Below the pieces are notes generated by a model. It was given only the letters and a program-made list of their open reading frames with translations. It was not told the DNA's origin and searched no databases. This document shows positions 1 through 12,861 of a DNA stretch of 64,000 nt, piece after piece. Position numbers and translations under genes: made by a program. The stretch comes from Acanthopleura granulata (taxonomy: Eukaryota > Mollusca > Polyplacophora > Chitonida > Chitonidae): positions 6,087,899 through 6,151,898 of the forward strand of contig JABBOT010000015.1 of the NCBI GenBank assembly GCA_016165875.1, read 5' to 3'. Positions within the stretch are counted from its first letter, which is position 1; each line of letters begins with the position of its first letter.

Positions 1-35
1 GGAGATGCACGGGCCACGTGGGCGCATGAACTGTC

Positions 36-220
36 GCACGAAATATCACCACGCGTGCCTACCAATCGAGTTCAGTGAGGGCGGCGGCCATTGGCGAGAT
101 TATTATTGTGAACTTTAAGTTGGCTGTGGGTGAGGAAGGGGGTGGGGTTATCAGTCGACATAACAGTGGAAATACCCAAATAATATCTGCCTAGCCGAGA
201 CTGGAAGACCTGTGGGTAGC
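36..220. other. left edge, no gene seen
   Basis: Unique-looking sequence before the first fold-back element. No open frame or motif is worth a call. Confidence 0.4.
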
Positions 221-987
221 CAAGTCAATCACACGACCTTTCCACTACTCTGTAACGCCATGGGAAGGTCCTATTGAACACTAATGACGCAAACTCGGCC
301 ACATATCGTCCGGCTTTCAACCGACCAGGTCAGCCTTGCTTTTGTGTTGCATTTTCTCCTTACGTTTGGCGCTTTGTATTCGCTGCAATTTCCGACCCCT
401 ATCACCCACAGTTAAGCCATAATAAACATATTCTGTCTCTCTCGGTACACACCAGAGTTCGCCATGTTTGATGAAGCTAAGCATCCCGATCTAGGGCTCG
501 TTAAGTTTTATCCATGGATTTTATGCACAGCTATTTAACATTCACAGCCGCTTCTGCAAAGAAATGTTAAATACTTCAGATGTTTAAGAGGACCAAATAT
601 CGCCATCGTCTGGATATTGCTCCAAAGAGTGCACAATTTCCTATAACAGAGTGTAAATCCTAGGATACAATTTACTGAGCTCGATATGGTGAAAAGATAG
701 AGTTGTTTGTACCCTTAACGCTTTGCGTCATCAAACATGGCGCCTTCGAGCGTTATCGTGTTCTAGGTGGAGTTACCTCGAGTTTATTATAACTTAACAC
801 TGGGTGTTACGGTGGGAAATTGTAGCGGATGCAAAGCGCCCAACCTAATGAGAAAAATGTAACACAGAAGCAAAGGCGAACTGGTCCGGTGAAAGCCGGA
901 CAGTAGGTGGCCGAGATTGCGTCATTCGTATTCAGTGGGGCCTTCCCATAGCGTTGTGGCGTGGTGGAAAGGCCATATGATTACTTG
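221..987. mobile_element. fold-back (long inverted repeat) element, copy A
   Basis: The left arm (221-430: caagtcaatcacacgacctt, acgccatgggaaggtc, aatgacgcaaactcggccac) returns as reverse complement at 775-987 (gtggccgagattgcgtcatt, ccttcccatagcgttg, ggaaaggcca). A second inner inverted pair, gccatgtttgatga near 462-475 and tcatcaaacatggc near 730-743, extends the arms. No transposase was seen, so it is non-autonomous. Copy B is at 42195-42726. Confidence 0.75.
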
Positions 988-2430
988 TCTATCTCATGGG
1001 ACGACAGCCTTGTGATTGTTTTATTTTATATGTTGGCGATGATGGACATGCTGATGAGCACGCGTTACAACTGACACACTCCATCGTCAGATTGTGTAAA
1101 TAATGTCTCTGAGTATGGCCTTAAATTCCAAACAATGAAATAAATAAACATACATTGAACATACATACAAATGAACATACATTGCTTTAATGCGACATAA
1201 CACACATTCTAAAGAACCACACCAAAAATCGACATATTTATACAGTATATAATATATAGTTGTAGAGAAACTGGAATATATATCGAACTACCTGGGACAA
1301 GGATGCGAGAACTCAAGAAAACTCTCCCAAACTGTCCCAAATTTTAATGTTTTAACGTGATGAAAGGTGTATACATCAAAATGCAACTGGCCAGTTTTAC
1401 TTGAAGGGAATCCTTCCTGCCGTGATACCTAATATTCCCAGATGCATTTGCCTGTGCATGTCTTAACATTGTAATACCTCATTTTACGCACGTTCCATGA
1501 CTAATATTATCTAAGGCATGTCGTCTATATATAGGCCTGTAATCAGCCTGTGTATAACCAAAATAACCCTGCAGAAAAGGGGGGCAAGTCTCGCCAAACT
1601 TCGTCTCTCTCACGTGACCTGATGAGCCAGCGTACAGTACGGTACAGCGGAACCGTTGAAAAGTTCCCATTACAACAACAACATTCCCCGTTACAAGAAG
1701 CAGCACACCTCCTACAACACATGCGTCACTGCCTACGTTCGCTTTATATAACTGTCACTACTATCTTGAACAACGTCCAGGTCACTGAGGTCAAGGTGAT
1801 GAGGTAGGAAGTGACATTAAGAAAAGTCTTTAACATTGTCTCAACTCTGGTTCAGAATGATGATGTATGTATTTTGTTGTTGTACCCTAAAGTGTTTATC
1901 ATTCCGTATAGGACTGTCTACGAGATAGCGCTACATAACGTGAGAGATAACTAGGCTTTATTCGCTCCAGTACATGTCTCATCAACATATTTTAGGCCAC
2001 ATTTAGATCAGTAGATCCTAGGGATACTTCTATCTGATTCGACGCTGTTAGGCTCAGGAATGATCACTGCCTGTGTGTACTTTGCGCATGCGGGTGTATA
2101 TACCTCAGCATTCGCCAAATCAGACAACTACAGTCGCGGCAACCGGCATCTAAAACCGATTAATATTCACTCGGTTTTGAAAAAGATTGGTTATAGTATA
2201 TTTTAGTTTAAAAACAGAAATTTAGTTTTGCGCAATGTTCATATTTTTATGTAGTTTAACATATATATTACATATCCGTATATTTACCGGCTTTTTAAAG
2301 ATTTGCCTAGTTATTTAGTTTATAATCGTGTGTACTATATTTTACGTTCAAGTACTTTTTTAAACAAGAAATATTTCTGGAACGTCTTTTTAAGTGATCA
2401 TGTACATAAGTACATTCTGAAAGAAGTAGC
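988..2430. other. gene-free stretch
   Basis: AT-rich sequence. Overlapping frames at 1479-1807 on both strands are short and featureless. No repeat of note. Confidence 0.4.
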
Positions 2431-2530
2431 CTCTGCAGGCCCGGTTTCCCCCCGCTATAATGCTTACGACTGCCGTCGTATAAGTGAAATGTTCTTGAGT
2501 ACGGCGTAAAACACCAATGGAATAAATAAC
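2431..2530 (+). mobile_element. SINE 3' fragment
   Basis: Tail part only (taagtgaaatgttcttgagt, cgtaaaacaccaatggaata), 60 bp upstream of a hairpin element. Confidence 0.6.
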
Positions 2531-2591
2531 CAGTCCGAGATTGCTCTGACGTTAGGACTTGCATCAGAATTGACACTGTCGCTCCAATCTT

Positions 2592-2766
2592 CACATCAGA
2601 GAGATCTAGTGTGAGAAGTGAGGTGACGAACAGTTTCAATTCCGAAAAGCTCTGCACATACCTCTTGCTGGTTAAATCTTCGTCCGAACAAGAGGTATGC
2701 GGAGTGCTTTTTGGGGGGTTGAAACTGTTCGTCACCACATTTCGCACACTAGATCTCTCTGATGTG
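2592..2766. mobile_element. 175-bp hairpin (MITE-like) element
   Basis: The left arm starts cacatcagagagatctagtg and the right ends cactagatctctctgatgtg. The inner parts also pair (gtgacgaacagtttcaa with ttgaaactgttcgtcac, and catacctcttg with caagaggtatg). Arms are about 80 bp with a short loop. Confidence 0.75.
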
Positions 2767-5252
2767 GGGATTTGAGTGATAGTGTCGTTTCCAGTGCAAA
2801 TCCCAACCCCAGAGCTAATAACATAACGAAATAGCGTTTCTAGGACTACTGAAAGGTGTTATGTTTATGATTTAATGCGTGGAGTATTAATTTACCGCAC
2901 ACGAATTACATGGTGACAAAGACTTGTTTTAATATGATTTTATACAAACGACTACGGCATGCAGATGACAGTGTGACAGTTGACAAATGGTCACTCTTCA
3001 CCCGTGAAATCAATATTTCTCTTTAATTTAGGGATTTATTTTATGTTTTCAAGCCAATGCTTAAATTCATCTTGCACCATTACATAGGAAAATTAGGTTA
3101 AACATATACAGTGATGCTAATTACGTTTCGCTGTTCTGTAGAATGAATGAAAATGCTGTGTTCTCATCATATTTAACAATGATTTACATGAAAGCATTGT
3201 AAATTGACCAGGCCTGGGGAGTCTTAGTCCCCAAGCAGAATCCTGGTTCATAAAACACTGTTTAGTCAGGCTTGTACAGTGCACCCTGTACTCAGAGGAG
3301 AGCTTAATTGTCAGTCGTCAACAGGGCCAATTCAGACTGTTAGGATTTTAACGACTGTGATTTCGAATGGATTTACAATTGTTTCCCGATATGTTAACCC
3401 TCTATATTGTTATCTATAAAAGAGACACATATAATAACAGACCTTATAGTAGATTGATCAGATTGATCAGTTTGATCAGAATTTCATCTGGTTGACGCAA
3501 TGATTTAAACAATACTGTCTGGAACCCATTTTTTATGGTCGAAGTATTTTTGAAACAAAAGAAACAAATACGATCTCGGCCCTCTTCAGAGGCCTATTTT
3601 CTATGGCCATAATGTTTCACCGACCTAATACATATCAGACGCCCGATAAGTTAATCTGTACCGCTCCATACATGTATTATACATGTATTATCTCATGTAT
3701 GTACGAAGTACACCATAAAAAAATAATCTGTCAAGATAACAGAATGATATAATATTATGTCCAAAAATTGAACCGATTCTTTGTCATAGTGCACATTGTA
3801 CTATGCAGGGTTATAACCCCTGTAAATGGTTTACACTACATTTTGTGAGGATGCATACGACACGCATTATATGAGTGATTGCCTTTGTTGAAGAAATGAG
3901 CTAATCTGTAAAAGTGCTATGTTAGGATTTTTTACTACTGTTATATAACCAGGCAAGTTATAGTAGAAATAATTATGTGGATGTAATTACTTGAACAGAA
4001 CTGAGAGTCGATCAATCTCAACTGACCACTGTCTCAAATATACAGTTACATTTGTGTTCAAAATGTTTATATGAACATTATGTTGTCGTACATGCAATTT
4101 GATGTTGCATGCATACATGGTTTTGGCTTTGCCTTGTTGCCGTTACAGCTTACTTTGTTTTTCTGTAATATTTTATCATTGAATCAGATTTAAGGTAAAT
4201 CTGCCATCCTTGTATATCCATTTGAAAAAGGTTTTATTTTTTTCTGACAAATTTGGTCGCAAAGCGCGTGAATAAATAGTTGTTTTTTTTTGTCAACATG
4301 GCCCATTATTGTTCCATATTTTACCATGTCTCATGCGGAACTCTCAAATTCTGCGATCCAATGACTCGTAAGTGTTGATGCGAATATTTCTATAATTACA
4401 CAGAGTGCACGTCAGATATGTAAATTATTAAAACCCTTTGCTTCAGTCTCTTGTGTAAGGGGTATGAATCACTGCTTTTCAACTGAACCAAATAAATTAC
4501 CAAAAATCAAATAATAATGATAAATTAAGAAACGATAAAAAAAAAAAAACATGTGAGAAACTACGTGTTGGTTGTGCATATATATATGTATGTCTTGATT
4601 TATGTTCTTCAAAAATGTATTTTTTTTTGTACGCGTGTCAACATATAAGTCTTTTGTGTGTCTACGTGTATTTCAGTATGTTGAAAGTTGCGTTCCCAGG
4701 GAGATGCGATTATGTTTCGGTAATTACTCGTCCGATAATAATTTAGTTTTCCTGCAGAATTGGGAATTGTATAAATACGCTGGGGTGTTTCCATGGACTT
4801 ACTGCGAGTGTTCACAAGACACATGAAAAGATAACTCTAAAACGGAGATAACTGTTTAAAAACATTTAAGACAGTTATGCCAAAACTGTGAAATATTTTT
4901 GTTTAATGATATTCTGGAATTTCTTCAACTTCATGCGCAATTTTCGTCAGATGTCGGAAATTTTCGGAATCATCATCATCTATGACCTTAATCTGAACAC
5001 GGGATCAGCTCATTGCCCCCATGCAGTTCGGATTACTTCTTCCCTCAACACAGAGTTCTATTACGGTATCACCATTGCTTCAGTTTCGTGAAGCTTCGTA
5101 CAGATGTTTTTCTCCTTAAGTATACACTGTTTGTGTTGCAGCTTAGTAAGGTGTCTTCATCTACGTAGGGGAATGTTCACACGAAGTTCTATTAAGTTGG
5201 CCCCAGGATGGTGAATTTCTGCATTGTACTGTGGGCCTTAGGAAAACAGTAG
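2767..5252. other. gene-free stretch
   Basis: AT-rich, apart from a family C fragment near 2965-3015. No splice-bounded coding signal was seen. Confidence 0.4.
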
Positions 5253-5263
5253 TTTAACGCCAC

Positions 5264-5536
5264 GGGGGCCTTCCGTGGCTCAGTCGGTTAGCGCGCTATG
5301 GCAGCGCAATGACCCGAAGCCCCCCCCACCAATGCGGTCGCTGTGAGTTCAAGTCCAGCTCATGCTGGCTTCCTCTCCGGCCGTACGTGGGAAGGTCTGC
5401 CAGCAACCTGCGGATAACCGTGGGTTTCCTCCGGGCTGTGCCCGGTTTCCTGTCATCGTAATGCTGGCGGCCGTCGTATAAGTGAAATATTCTTGGGTAC
5501 GGCATAAAACACCAATCAAATAAATAAATAAATAAA
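5264..5536 (+). mobile_element. full-length tRNA-derived SINE with target-site duplication
   Basis: A tRNA-like head (CCGTGGCTCAGTCGGTTAGC as A box, GAGTTCAAGTCC as B box) is followed by the conserved body (cctccgggctgtgcccggtt) and the tail region gtacggcataaaacaccaat with (AAAT)n. TTTAACGCC plus two bases is repeated at 5253-5263 and 5537-5547, a target-site duplication. The family matches the V-SINE/RUDI type known from molluscs. It is not a functional tRNA. Confidence 0.85.
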
Positions 5537-5756
5537 TTTAACGCCGCGCACTTTTACGCTCGAACAAGGAAACCGAGAAGTTGCTTTCTACGGTTATATG
5601 AGGACGCGTCCTACTGACCATGCTAAACATTCATGTTTCCTTCACAGCACGCACTAACGCCGGGTTAATTGATCATACCCCTTTTTGCGCAGGATCGGGC
5701 GGGACTGAACTGAAGAATAATGCATGCGTGTATGTATGTATGTTGAGTGTTTACGT

Positions 5757-5950
5757 CGTGCTTAACAATTTTTCAGTCACACGAGGAGGAGGAAATCCTT
5801 TGTATGTATATATACTGTGCCTTATTGTCGCAGGGCGAGTTCATGTGCTGCAACCACTGGAGCATCATGCTAAAGACACCAGACACCGCACCCAGCTCAG
5901 CCACATTATACTGACACCGGGCAGACCAATTCTGTTCCCTTGCAGTACAA
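5757..5950 (+). repeat. dispersed repeat family D, copy 1
   Basis: acaatttttcagtcacacga, gtatatatactgtgccttat, ccactggagcatcatgc and cacattatactgacaccggg recur in the same order at 59560-59770. No open frame is shared. Probably a second short non-autonomous element. Confidence 0.6.
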
Positions 5951-6313
5951 AATAACAGACCTGCTAGTAACCATAGTTCCCGACGCATGGGCGGTGCCAA
6001 CACGACAGCGAATGGATCTAGTTCTGAAACTGACCCTCGAAGAGATAATAGGCAGGGGCAGTTTCCATGAATACAAAGAGGGCCAGTAGGAATCGTGAAA
6101 CAAAATGCTCAACGCACCACAATTGTTCAGCTGAAAGCTGAATTAAAATCACCTCAGATGACCGTTTACCGTCAGCAGTGGCATAGCATCAACTCTCCCT
6201 TAGATATCAGGATTTTGTGATCATTCGGTAAGTCGATATGTGTACATCCATGTAAAGCGACCTGGTGTTGCAAGGTCGAGCATGCGCAAGAAGCAACATG
6301 CAGTCCTGGTTCT

Positions 6314-6576
6314 GTTTATTTATTTATTTATTTGATCGGTGTTTTACGCCGTATTCACTTCCACGACGGCGGCCAGCATTATGATGGAAGGAAACTGGGC
6401 AGAGCCCGGGTGGGAAACCCACGGCCATCCACAGGTGGCTGGTACACTTTCCCACGTACGCCCAGAGAGGAAGCCAGCATGAGCTGGACCTGAACTCACA
6501 GCGACTGCATTGAGGGGAGGCTTTTGGGTCATTAGGATGCGCTAGCGCGCTAACCAACTGAGCCACAGAGGCCCCA
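6314..6576 (-). mobile_element. SINE, near full length
   Basis: Same family as 5264-5536, reversed: (TTTA)n tail, gatcggtgttttacgccgta, body, then the tRNA-like head ending in ctgagccacagaggcccc. The head keeps recognisable A- and B-box positions. Confidence 0.8.
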
Positions 6577-6762
6577 TAAAGATTCTATGGCTTCCCACTC
6601 TTCATCATTTGCATTCGCCAGGGCAGGAAACAAGGAAACAACCGCCTTGTGGAGAATGTATCTTAAAAACAAAACAAAGCACACCTATGACGATGTAATG
6701 TAATCTCACAAGAACAAAGGAAATACGAATCGCCAGGGTTCCAGGGAAGTGCAATGTAGTTC

Positions 6763-7010
6763 ATGGACTATGTTGCAAACGTTATATTGCACGTTCCTGG
6801 AAACATGGGCTGTATTGCAAACGTTATATTGCAAGTTCCTGGAAACATAGACTATATTGCAAACGTTGCAATGTGTGTCCTTGGAAACATGGACTATATT
6901 GCGCACGTGGCAATGTTTGTCCTTGGAAACATGGACTATATTGCGCACGTGGCAATGTTTGTCCTTGGTAAAACGGAATATTTTGTTAACGTTGTATTGC
7001 ACCTCCCTGA
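6763..7010 (+). repeat. 42-bp tandem array, about six units
   Basis: Units contain ccttggaaacatggactata and ttgcgcacgtggcaatg. The period is a multiple of 3, so both strands stay open (14-residue periodic peptides). No gene inferred. Confidence 0.8.
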
Positions 7011-7024
7011 AAGCACAGCGTAAG

Positions 7025-8820
7025 AAATGATTCAAGAAGTTTTTACTTATAGGACGGCGGTCATGTTTTTCGTTTGGATTAAATTATCGGGAAAAACCTC
7101 CACCTTTTGTCAGACACTTAACTTAACGCTTCAGCCATTACCCTTGATGTATTGATGAACAATTTTTAAGTGACAACTGGATATCATCAGTGATTAGCTT
7201 AGCGTTTGGAGAACAACATGACAGCCTTTATGTCAGTGCAGTGTACACTTAATGCCATATGCAGTTTCATTTTAAATCTTTCTGCGTTTGCTGCGCAAAC
7301 TTTATCAATGAAGTTTACAGAGAAAATAATTATTTGTACAAAGACCAGAATTTTTTAGAATGTTTTTTTTACACAATGAGGAATTTATTTCACAAACGCT
7401 GTCACTTTTTCTTGCATATTTTACAGATTAAATTATCTTCCTCTAGAAAAATACCCAACGCCTTTTAAGAAAATTCACATGTGAAAAAATAATATCCTTT
7501 GAAAAAAAAAGGCAATTTTCTGTGTGAAACTACGAGCAAATATATGCAGAAAATATACCCAAAGACTCTAATCAATTTAACATGGACATGCGTGGTGACA
7601 TGGACTGTATATGTATGGTGTTGAAACACATCGTCTCGGTATCGATCTGCGTGTGACAAGCTACGAGGAAAAGCGAAAACCGACGGCAATCTTTTTGTTT
7701 CTGCTGTTTTTGTTTTCTACGTTTTTTATTATTCATAATTTTCGTCCTGGAAACCCGGGACCCACTATGCGCCTACATAAAAAAGTTACCCGTAACGCCT
7801 ACACCGCGACTAAAAAACTGTCGCTGATTTGGTTTGTTCTCAGAATAGTTTAAAGGCAGCAAATAATGAACATTGCTGTTACAGGTCATTATACCTGATC
7901 TATTTTCGTTATCCAAGTGGAAAACTTTCACATCAGTTCTGTTTTGAGAAAAACAGTAAATAATTTGTCCGTCTAGGTGGTTTTGCAAAAGCAGCCATAT
8001 TCAGGGCTATGGTGAATGAGTATGACGTACCCAGAGAACCACTGCTCTCTTTGAACTCCTCACATCGCTGTTTTGCTAATAGGCCAAAAAAAAAATGAAA
8101 ATAAAAAAAAATAACAAGAACAACAACAACAACAACAACAAAAAAAACCAAAAAAGAAGAAGAAAAAAAAAAGATAACCGGACGGGGCGGCTGATTAAGG
8201 ACGGGGTCTGAGGCCTCGTTCTCAAACAGTCGCCCCAGCCGTTTTTCTTGAATGTATCTATGACATTTTCACAAAAATATCAAACTTTTATAGGGGAAAA
8301 CGTTAATATACAGATATTTTTTACCTGGTATCAGTCCAGCGCTTCAGTAATGTGTGATACCATTGCAACAGTACGGTGGGGCGGAGGGGGGGAGGGGGGG
8401 CACAGCCGATTACAAAAATGGTCAGATTTAATGAAGTCCTTCCCTGAATCAATGAAACTCAATCCCTTTTCTCTCAACCTCGTACACTGGGTACGTTCGA
8501 AGAGATCACATGAAATTGATTTATTTTGTGCATGGATTTTGGTTTGTTGTTAAAACTTGATATGTGGTGACACAGGATATATTTGACAACAACCTGTTCA
8601 ACCTTTATTTGGAAGAGTCTACGTGTCACATGAAACATTGTCGGTTATTGCCTGTAGGAGAAACTTGCATGCTTCGTTCCTTTGGACTAGATGCTGGTCT
8701 ATGCTTCCAGGGTTAAACGTTTTAACAATGTGATAAAATGTTATTTTAAAGTCAGAAAAAAGGGAAAATCTTAAAAATTTACTATTAACCAAATGAAGTA
8801 AGTTTAATTTTGGTGGGAAG
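7025..8820. other. gene-free stretch
   Basis: Poly-T/poly-A tracts and the A-rich simple repeat at 8100-8175. Nothing else supportable. Confidence 0.4.
8100..8175 (+). repeat. A-rich simple repeat
   Basis: (AAC)n and (AAG)n runs within a poly-A-rich tract. Possibly the tail of an old retroelement; no body was identified. Confidence 0.6.
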
Positions 8821-8824
8821 AAAC

Positions 8825-8935
8825 CAGACAGCGCCTGTAGGAAGCCTACGACTGTCCGCAAGTTGCTGGCAAACCTGGCCACTCACGCCCTGAGAGGAAA
8901 CCAGCATCAGCTGGACTTGATCTCACATGACATCA
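8825..8935 (-). mobile_element. SINE body fragment
   Basis: ccgcaagttgctggcaaacc to aaccagcatcagctggactt matches the middle of the SINE only. Confidence 0.55.
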
Positions 8936-9317
8936 AACTGTTATTTTTGTTCCAGCTACAACTTTTATTAACTTTTATTTTAAAAGGGAAACATAACATT
9001 TATCCAAAATGTGCAGAAAAAACTATTGATCGTAGTTTAAATATGTTCAGGCGCTGTGTAGATGACAGATCATTGCCAAGTGTTTGGTACAGGCCCCACC
9101 ATTCTGGCCATAACACTTTTCATCCTGCGAGACGAAATGTAATTTTTAAAATGGCTGATAACAGGAAATAAATGGAAAACTATGCATTTTATAGACATGA
9201 GACATCGAACCAGAGACGGAAAACTAGATATAAATCGACAAGCTTTCGGGAAAAAAATTGTCATTTTCATTTTTTCTTGGTATTGTGAGATGGATTTAAC
9301 ATCACTGCAATTATCTT

Positions 9318-9525
9318 TATCTAATTCTGCTGAAGCCATGGTGCTGTGGGGGAGATTATAAATTGTTACTTCTTAAAGACTTACCTGAACAGTTAGAACA
9401 AAACCCTAACCGAGCTAAACTGACAAGAGCCCGGATTTCACCGGTAACGTGCGACCACTTGCCAACTATCATACTGTCGTCACTGCTCTGGATTTACTCT
9501 CTATGCTGTAGTCTTTTGTATTGCT
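9318..9525 (+). repeat. dispersed repeat family C, copy 1
   Basis: atctaattctgctgaagcca through aaactgacaagagcccggat to gccaactatcatactgtcgt and ctgtagtcttttgta. Other copies or parts are at 9868-10085 (+), 34095-34170 (+), 58085-58165 (+), 2965-3015 (-), 48655-48780 (-) and 53235-53345 (-). No coding capacity. Confidence 0.65.
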
Positions 9526-9677
9526 TATTTATTTGATTGATACTTTACGACGAACTCAAGAATATTTCACTTATACGAAGAGAGTCAGCATTATGGTAGG
9601 AGGAAACCGGGCAGAGCACGGGGGACACCCGCGACCACCCTCAAGTTGACCCACCCTGGCAGATCTTCCCACGTACT
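9519..9677 (-). mobile_element. diverged SINE fragment
   Basis: The tail and body are recognisable (aactcaagaatatttcactt, gcattatggtaggaggaaac). The head is missing. It sits between the two copies of dispersed repeat C. Confidence 0.65.
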
Positions 9678-9867
9678 TTTTTTTATATTCTATTCCTGCC
9701 TATACCGGGATTCTGCTGTTCCACTAAGCATTCCCGAGGCCTGGTCCTTTTGCATTGTTCTCATGTTATTGTGGATACATGTCTTAAATGTGATAACAAC
9801 ACAACACTATGAATAACTCGTGACCAGTGACCTCCAATAAATTATGTTAAATATGACTGCAGTTTTT

Positions 9868-10085
9868 TTCATCTAATTCTGCTCGAGCCATGGCGCTGGG
9901 GGTGTGTAACCTGTTATTTTTTAAGCTCTTACATGACGAGTTAGAATATAACGCTAACTGAGGTAAACTGACAAGAGGCTGTATTTCACTGGTTAAATGT
10001 GACCATTTGTGAAAGTTCACACTGTAGTCCTTGCTCCTGTTTTACTCTCTGTTCTGTAATCCTTTATATTCTGAACCTTGCAGTT
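9868..10085 (+). repeat. dispersed repeat family C, copy 2
   Basis: It matches copy 1 over its whole length (atctaattctgctcgagcca, gaggtaaactgacaagaggc), about 550 bp apart and in the same orientation, so it may be a local duplication around the SINE fragment. Confidence 0.65.
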
Positions 10086-10089
10086 TCTG

Positions 10090-12250
10090 GACAATCATGT
10101 TTGCTTTCTTTATCTTTGGCATTTTTTTAGATATTGGAGCTCGAATTGTACAAACACAGGCTTTACGTAGTAGCAATGACAACAGGTGCCCCGCCAGGCT
10201 TCTGTTTCTTACATGCATGTGTAAATTATCAGCTAAAAATAATCCTCCCTCACTAAACTGACTGGGCAGGCATACGTGGTGACCTTTCGTGCGACAGTTC
10301 ATACGCCCATGAAGTGGGTTTTTGGCGGGTTTTTTTGTTGTACAAATTTTTTACAAATCAGTTGATGTATTGTGTAATGTTAATACAAAACAAAGAAGAC
10401 GTGACGTCGGCGGATTTCGGGTGGCTCAACCCACTGTATTACTTGCTCTCAGTTACTTTTCCATTTGGAAACCTTCGGGAAATGGAGGGAGGTGAAGGGA
10501 GGTGGGGGTGGGTGCGTGGGGTGGTGGTGGTCAGAGATCCAGTTGGCCTTCAACAATCCTCTGAAGAGTTAGGTCACGTTGTATTATTCATCCTTTTCGG
10601 AACACAAACTTTGTTCAGAAACTCGTAAAGTACTGGAATTAATTATTAGACTATTACTATTATCAGTATTGTTCTGTAACGAACATATTATCCGCTCCAG
10701 TGCTCAAAACGTGAAGGTACGCTGACGTCGTCACCTGATGCGTAATTATCCGCAACCCTTCTGAGGGAGTTCGAGGAATGAATCACCAGGTGATATTGTC
10801 GAACTCTCTCCCATGCAGAAGCCGTTATTTGTGAGCAAGCCAATCAAAATTCACTTACCATTTCCACCCTACTGCTCAATGTCGAGAAAGGTGTTCAAGA
10901 AAGTCATTCTGCACAAGATTTATTTTATGTATTACGACAGTTAAAATTATGCATTTCTATAGTGCTGTTTATAACGCTCCCTAAGCAGACAGAGAAGAAC
11001 ATCTTAAAATTTGACATGAGCAGTGCATTCACACAAGAACATCATAACAGCACCTGTATTCAGATAAGAACATCATAACAACACGTGTATTGCTCGCTAC
11101 ACTGCACAATTAATGCTTTTGGGTCGGGAAGAGCTCATGTTCTTCGGAAGTATTTTTAGACATATTTTATTTTGCTACTCGGGCTTTCCTTTTTCATCTT
11201 TTCTGCTTGTTGGTGGTATCGTTTTGTAGGGCGGTTTTAAAACTTTCATTACAGATATAAAGAACTCGTTGCAAACGGATGAGAAATCGTCCCCTAGTCG
11301 ATCAGGCCGATTGCCAACCTGCTCAAGGTGACAGATCCACTGAAGAATGACACAAGGGCTTCTCCGGTATGCAGTTGAAGTTGTTATGTAATAGGTCTTG
11401 CAGTGTAACAGGCCAGCTAAAAATATATTCGTAACTAACCATGAGCGTCCACAGGGTCTTTTTTACACATTAATCAATCGGCTAATATCGCTTCATGTAA
11501 AACCTATGAGAAGTTTTGTTTCACGAATTATATCGTGAATATATGACTCGGTCTTTGTCGGACATTTACTAAGTTGAACTGATAAATAAATGCCGGTGCT
11601 TTTTCTTTTTGGTTGGAATGATCTTTTATTGGAAGTATACACCAAATATACACGTCCATGCATACTTATTATACATGTACTTGCAAGCATATCTAATGTG
11701 GAGCTGTGCAAAATGTAAACAAATAAGACTTGTCTCTTGCCCGGTTTAATCATTTCCCCAGTAACTCACGGTACTCACGTTATAATTTAGAGCAGACATA
11801 GGAATCGAACTCCTGAGATCTATTGACATGCGGAGTTTTCGGCTCTCCTTTTCTCCACGAAAAAATTTCACCTCACTACCGCAACACCGAGGAACGATTT
11901 CTCATCTAGTTGCAAGGGGTCCTTTGTATGTGGTTTTCAGGAAATGAAAGCTGATGCACACTGGGCAAAATTCAGGCTTCGAGGCAAAATTAAAAATTCA
12001 TAAAGCAGGGTGTAGTTTGACCCCTGTCATCTGTCTGTTAACTTTGCAAAAAATTCATCGATCAACCCCTGTCGGCTTTGCCAGGGGACGGCCACTATCA
12101 GCCCGGGGAGTTAGGGCAGATTTAGGGACCGTGGTGCGAGGTCAAATGCTAACATGTAGGAAATGGGAAATTAATTGCTGTTCGTGGCATGCTATGCGCC
12201 CCAGGTATCAATTATCATGGAGACGCCTTGTTTTCAGGGAGGTTATGACG
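10090..12250. other. gene-free stretch
   Basis: No gene, repeat or RNA recognised. Frames at 10031-10628 and 11954-12274 lack family features. Confidence 0.35.
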
Positions 12251-12256
12251 AGTACT

Positions 12257-12363
12257 ATTTATTTATTTATTTGATTGGTGTTTTACGCCGTACTCAAGTA
12301 TATTTGATTTGACGAGGGCGGCTAGCAATATGGTGGGCGGAAACTGGACAAACCCCAGGGGTT
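12257..12363 (-). mobile_element. SINE tail/body fragment
   Basis: (TTTA)n then gattggtgttttacgccgta and a short diverged body. It precedes the 21-bp minisatellite of the duplicated block. Confidence 0.65.
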
Positions 12364-12424
12364 TATCTCACCTTTGATTGCACGAAGCTCGAACCCGCTA
12401 TCTATCAAATACACTGAACTGGAC

Positions 12425-12735
12425 ACGGCTATTGCACCGTACTGTAGGGTTATTTCATTGGGCTGTGCGGTTAATGTGTTGTGCTGTACTGTTATTGCAC
12501 TCTGTTGTAGGGTTATTGCACTCTCCTAACGGTTATTTAATGGTGCTGTACGGTTATGGCACTTTGCTATATGGTTATGGCACTGCGCTGTACGGTTATT
12601 GCACTGTGCCCTACGGTTATTACTCTGTGGTGTACGCTTGTTTCATTGTGCTGTATGTTTCATTGTGCTGTACGCTTGTTTCATTGTGCTGTATGGTTAT
12701 TGCATCATGCTGTGCGGTTATTCCGTAGTGCCGCA
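12425..12735 (+). repeat. ~21-bp minisatellite (copy 1 of the duplicated block)
   Basis: Variants of ttattgcactgtgctgtacg repeat about fourteen times, with drift. The same array is at 42830-43100 and 43255-43320, in the same orientation and also next to the LicD-like exon. Confidence 0.8.
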
Positions 12736-12861
12736 TCTACAGGTTGCTCAGGTCTTCCCACGTCTTCCCATGTATGACTCGGAGGGGAAGTTAAACCAAG
12801 TCTGACTTGACCTCATATAAAGAGACACCGATAAAGCTTAGGATCGCTGGATGGAATTACC

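Noticed and set aside
5264..5340. Possible tRNA genes (also 6500-6576, 27496-27570, 47620-47696)
   Set aside because: They have A/B-box-like heads but no cloverleaf acceptor pairing, and each continues into the SINE body, so they are SINE heads.
6706..7035. 109-codon minus and 86-codon plus frames with HVSKDKHCHVRNIV-like repeats
   Set aside because: Both derive from the 42-bp array, whose period is divisible by three.
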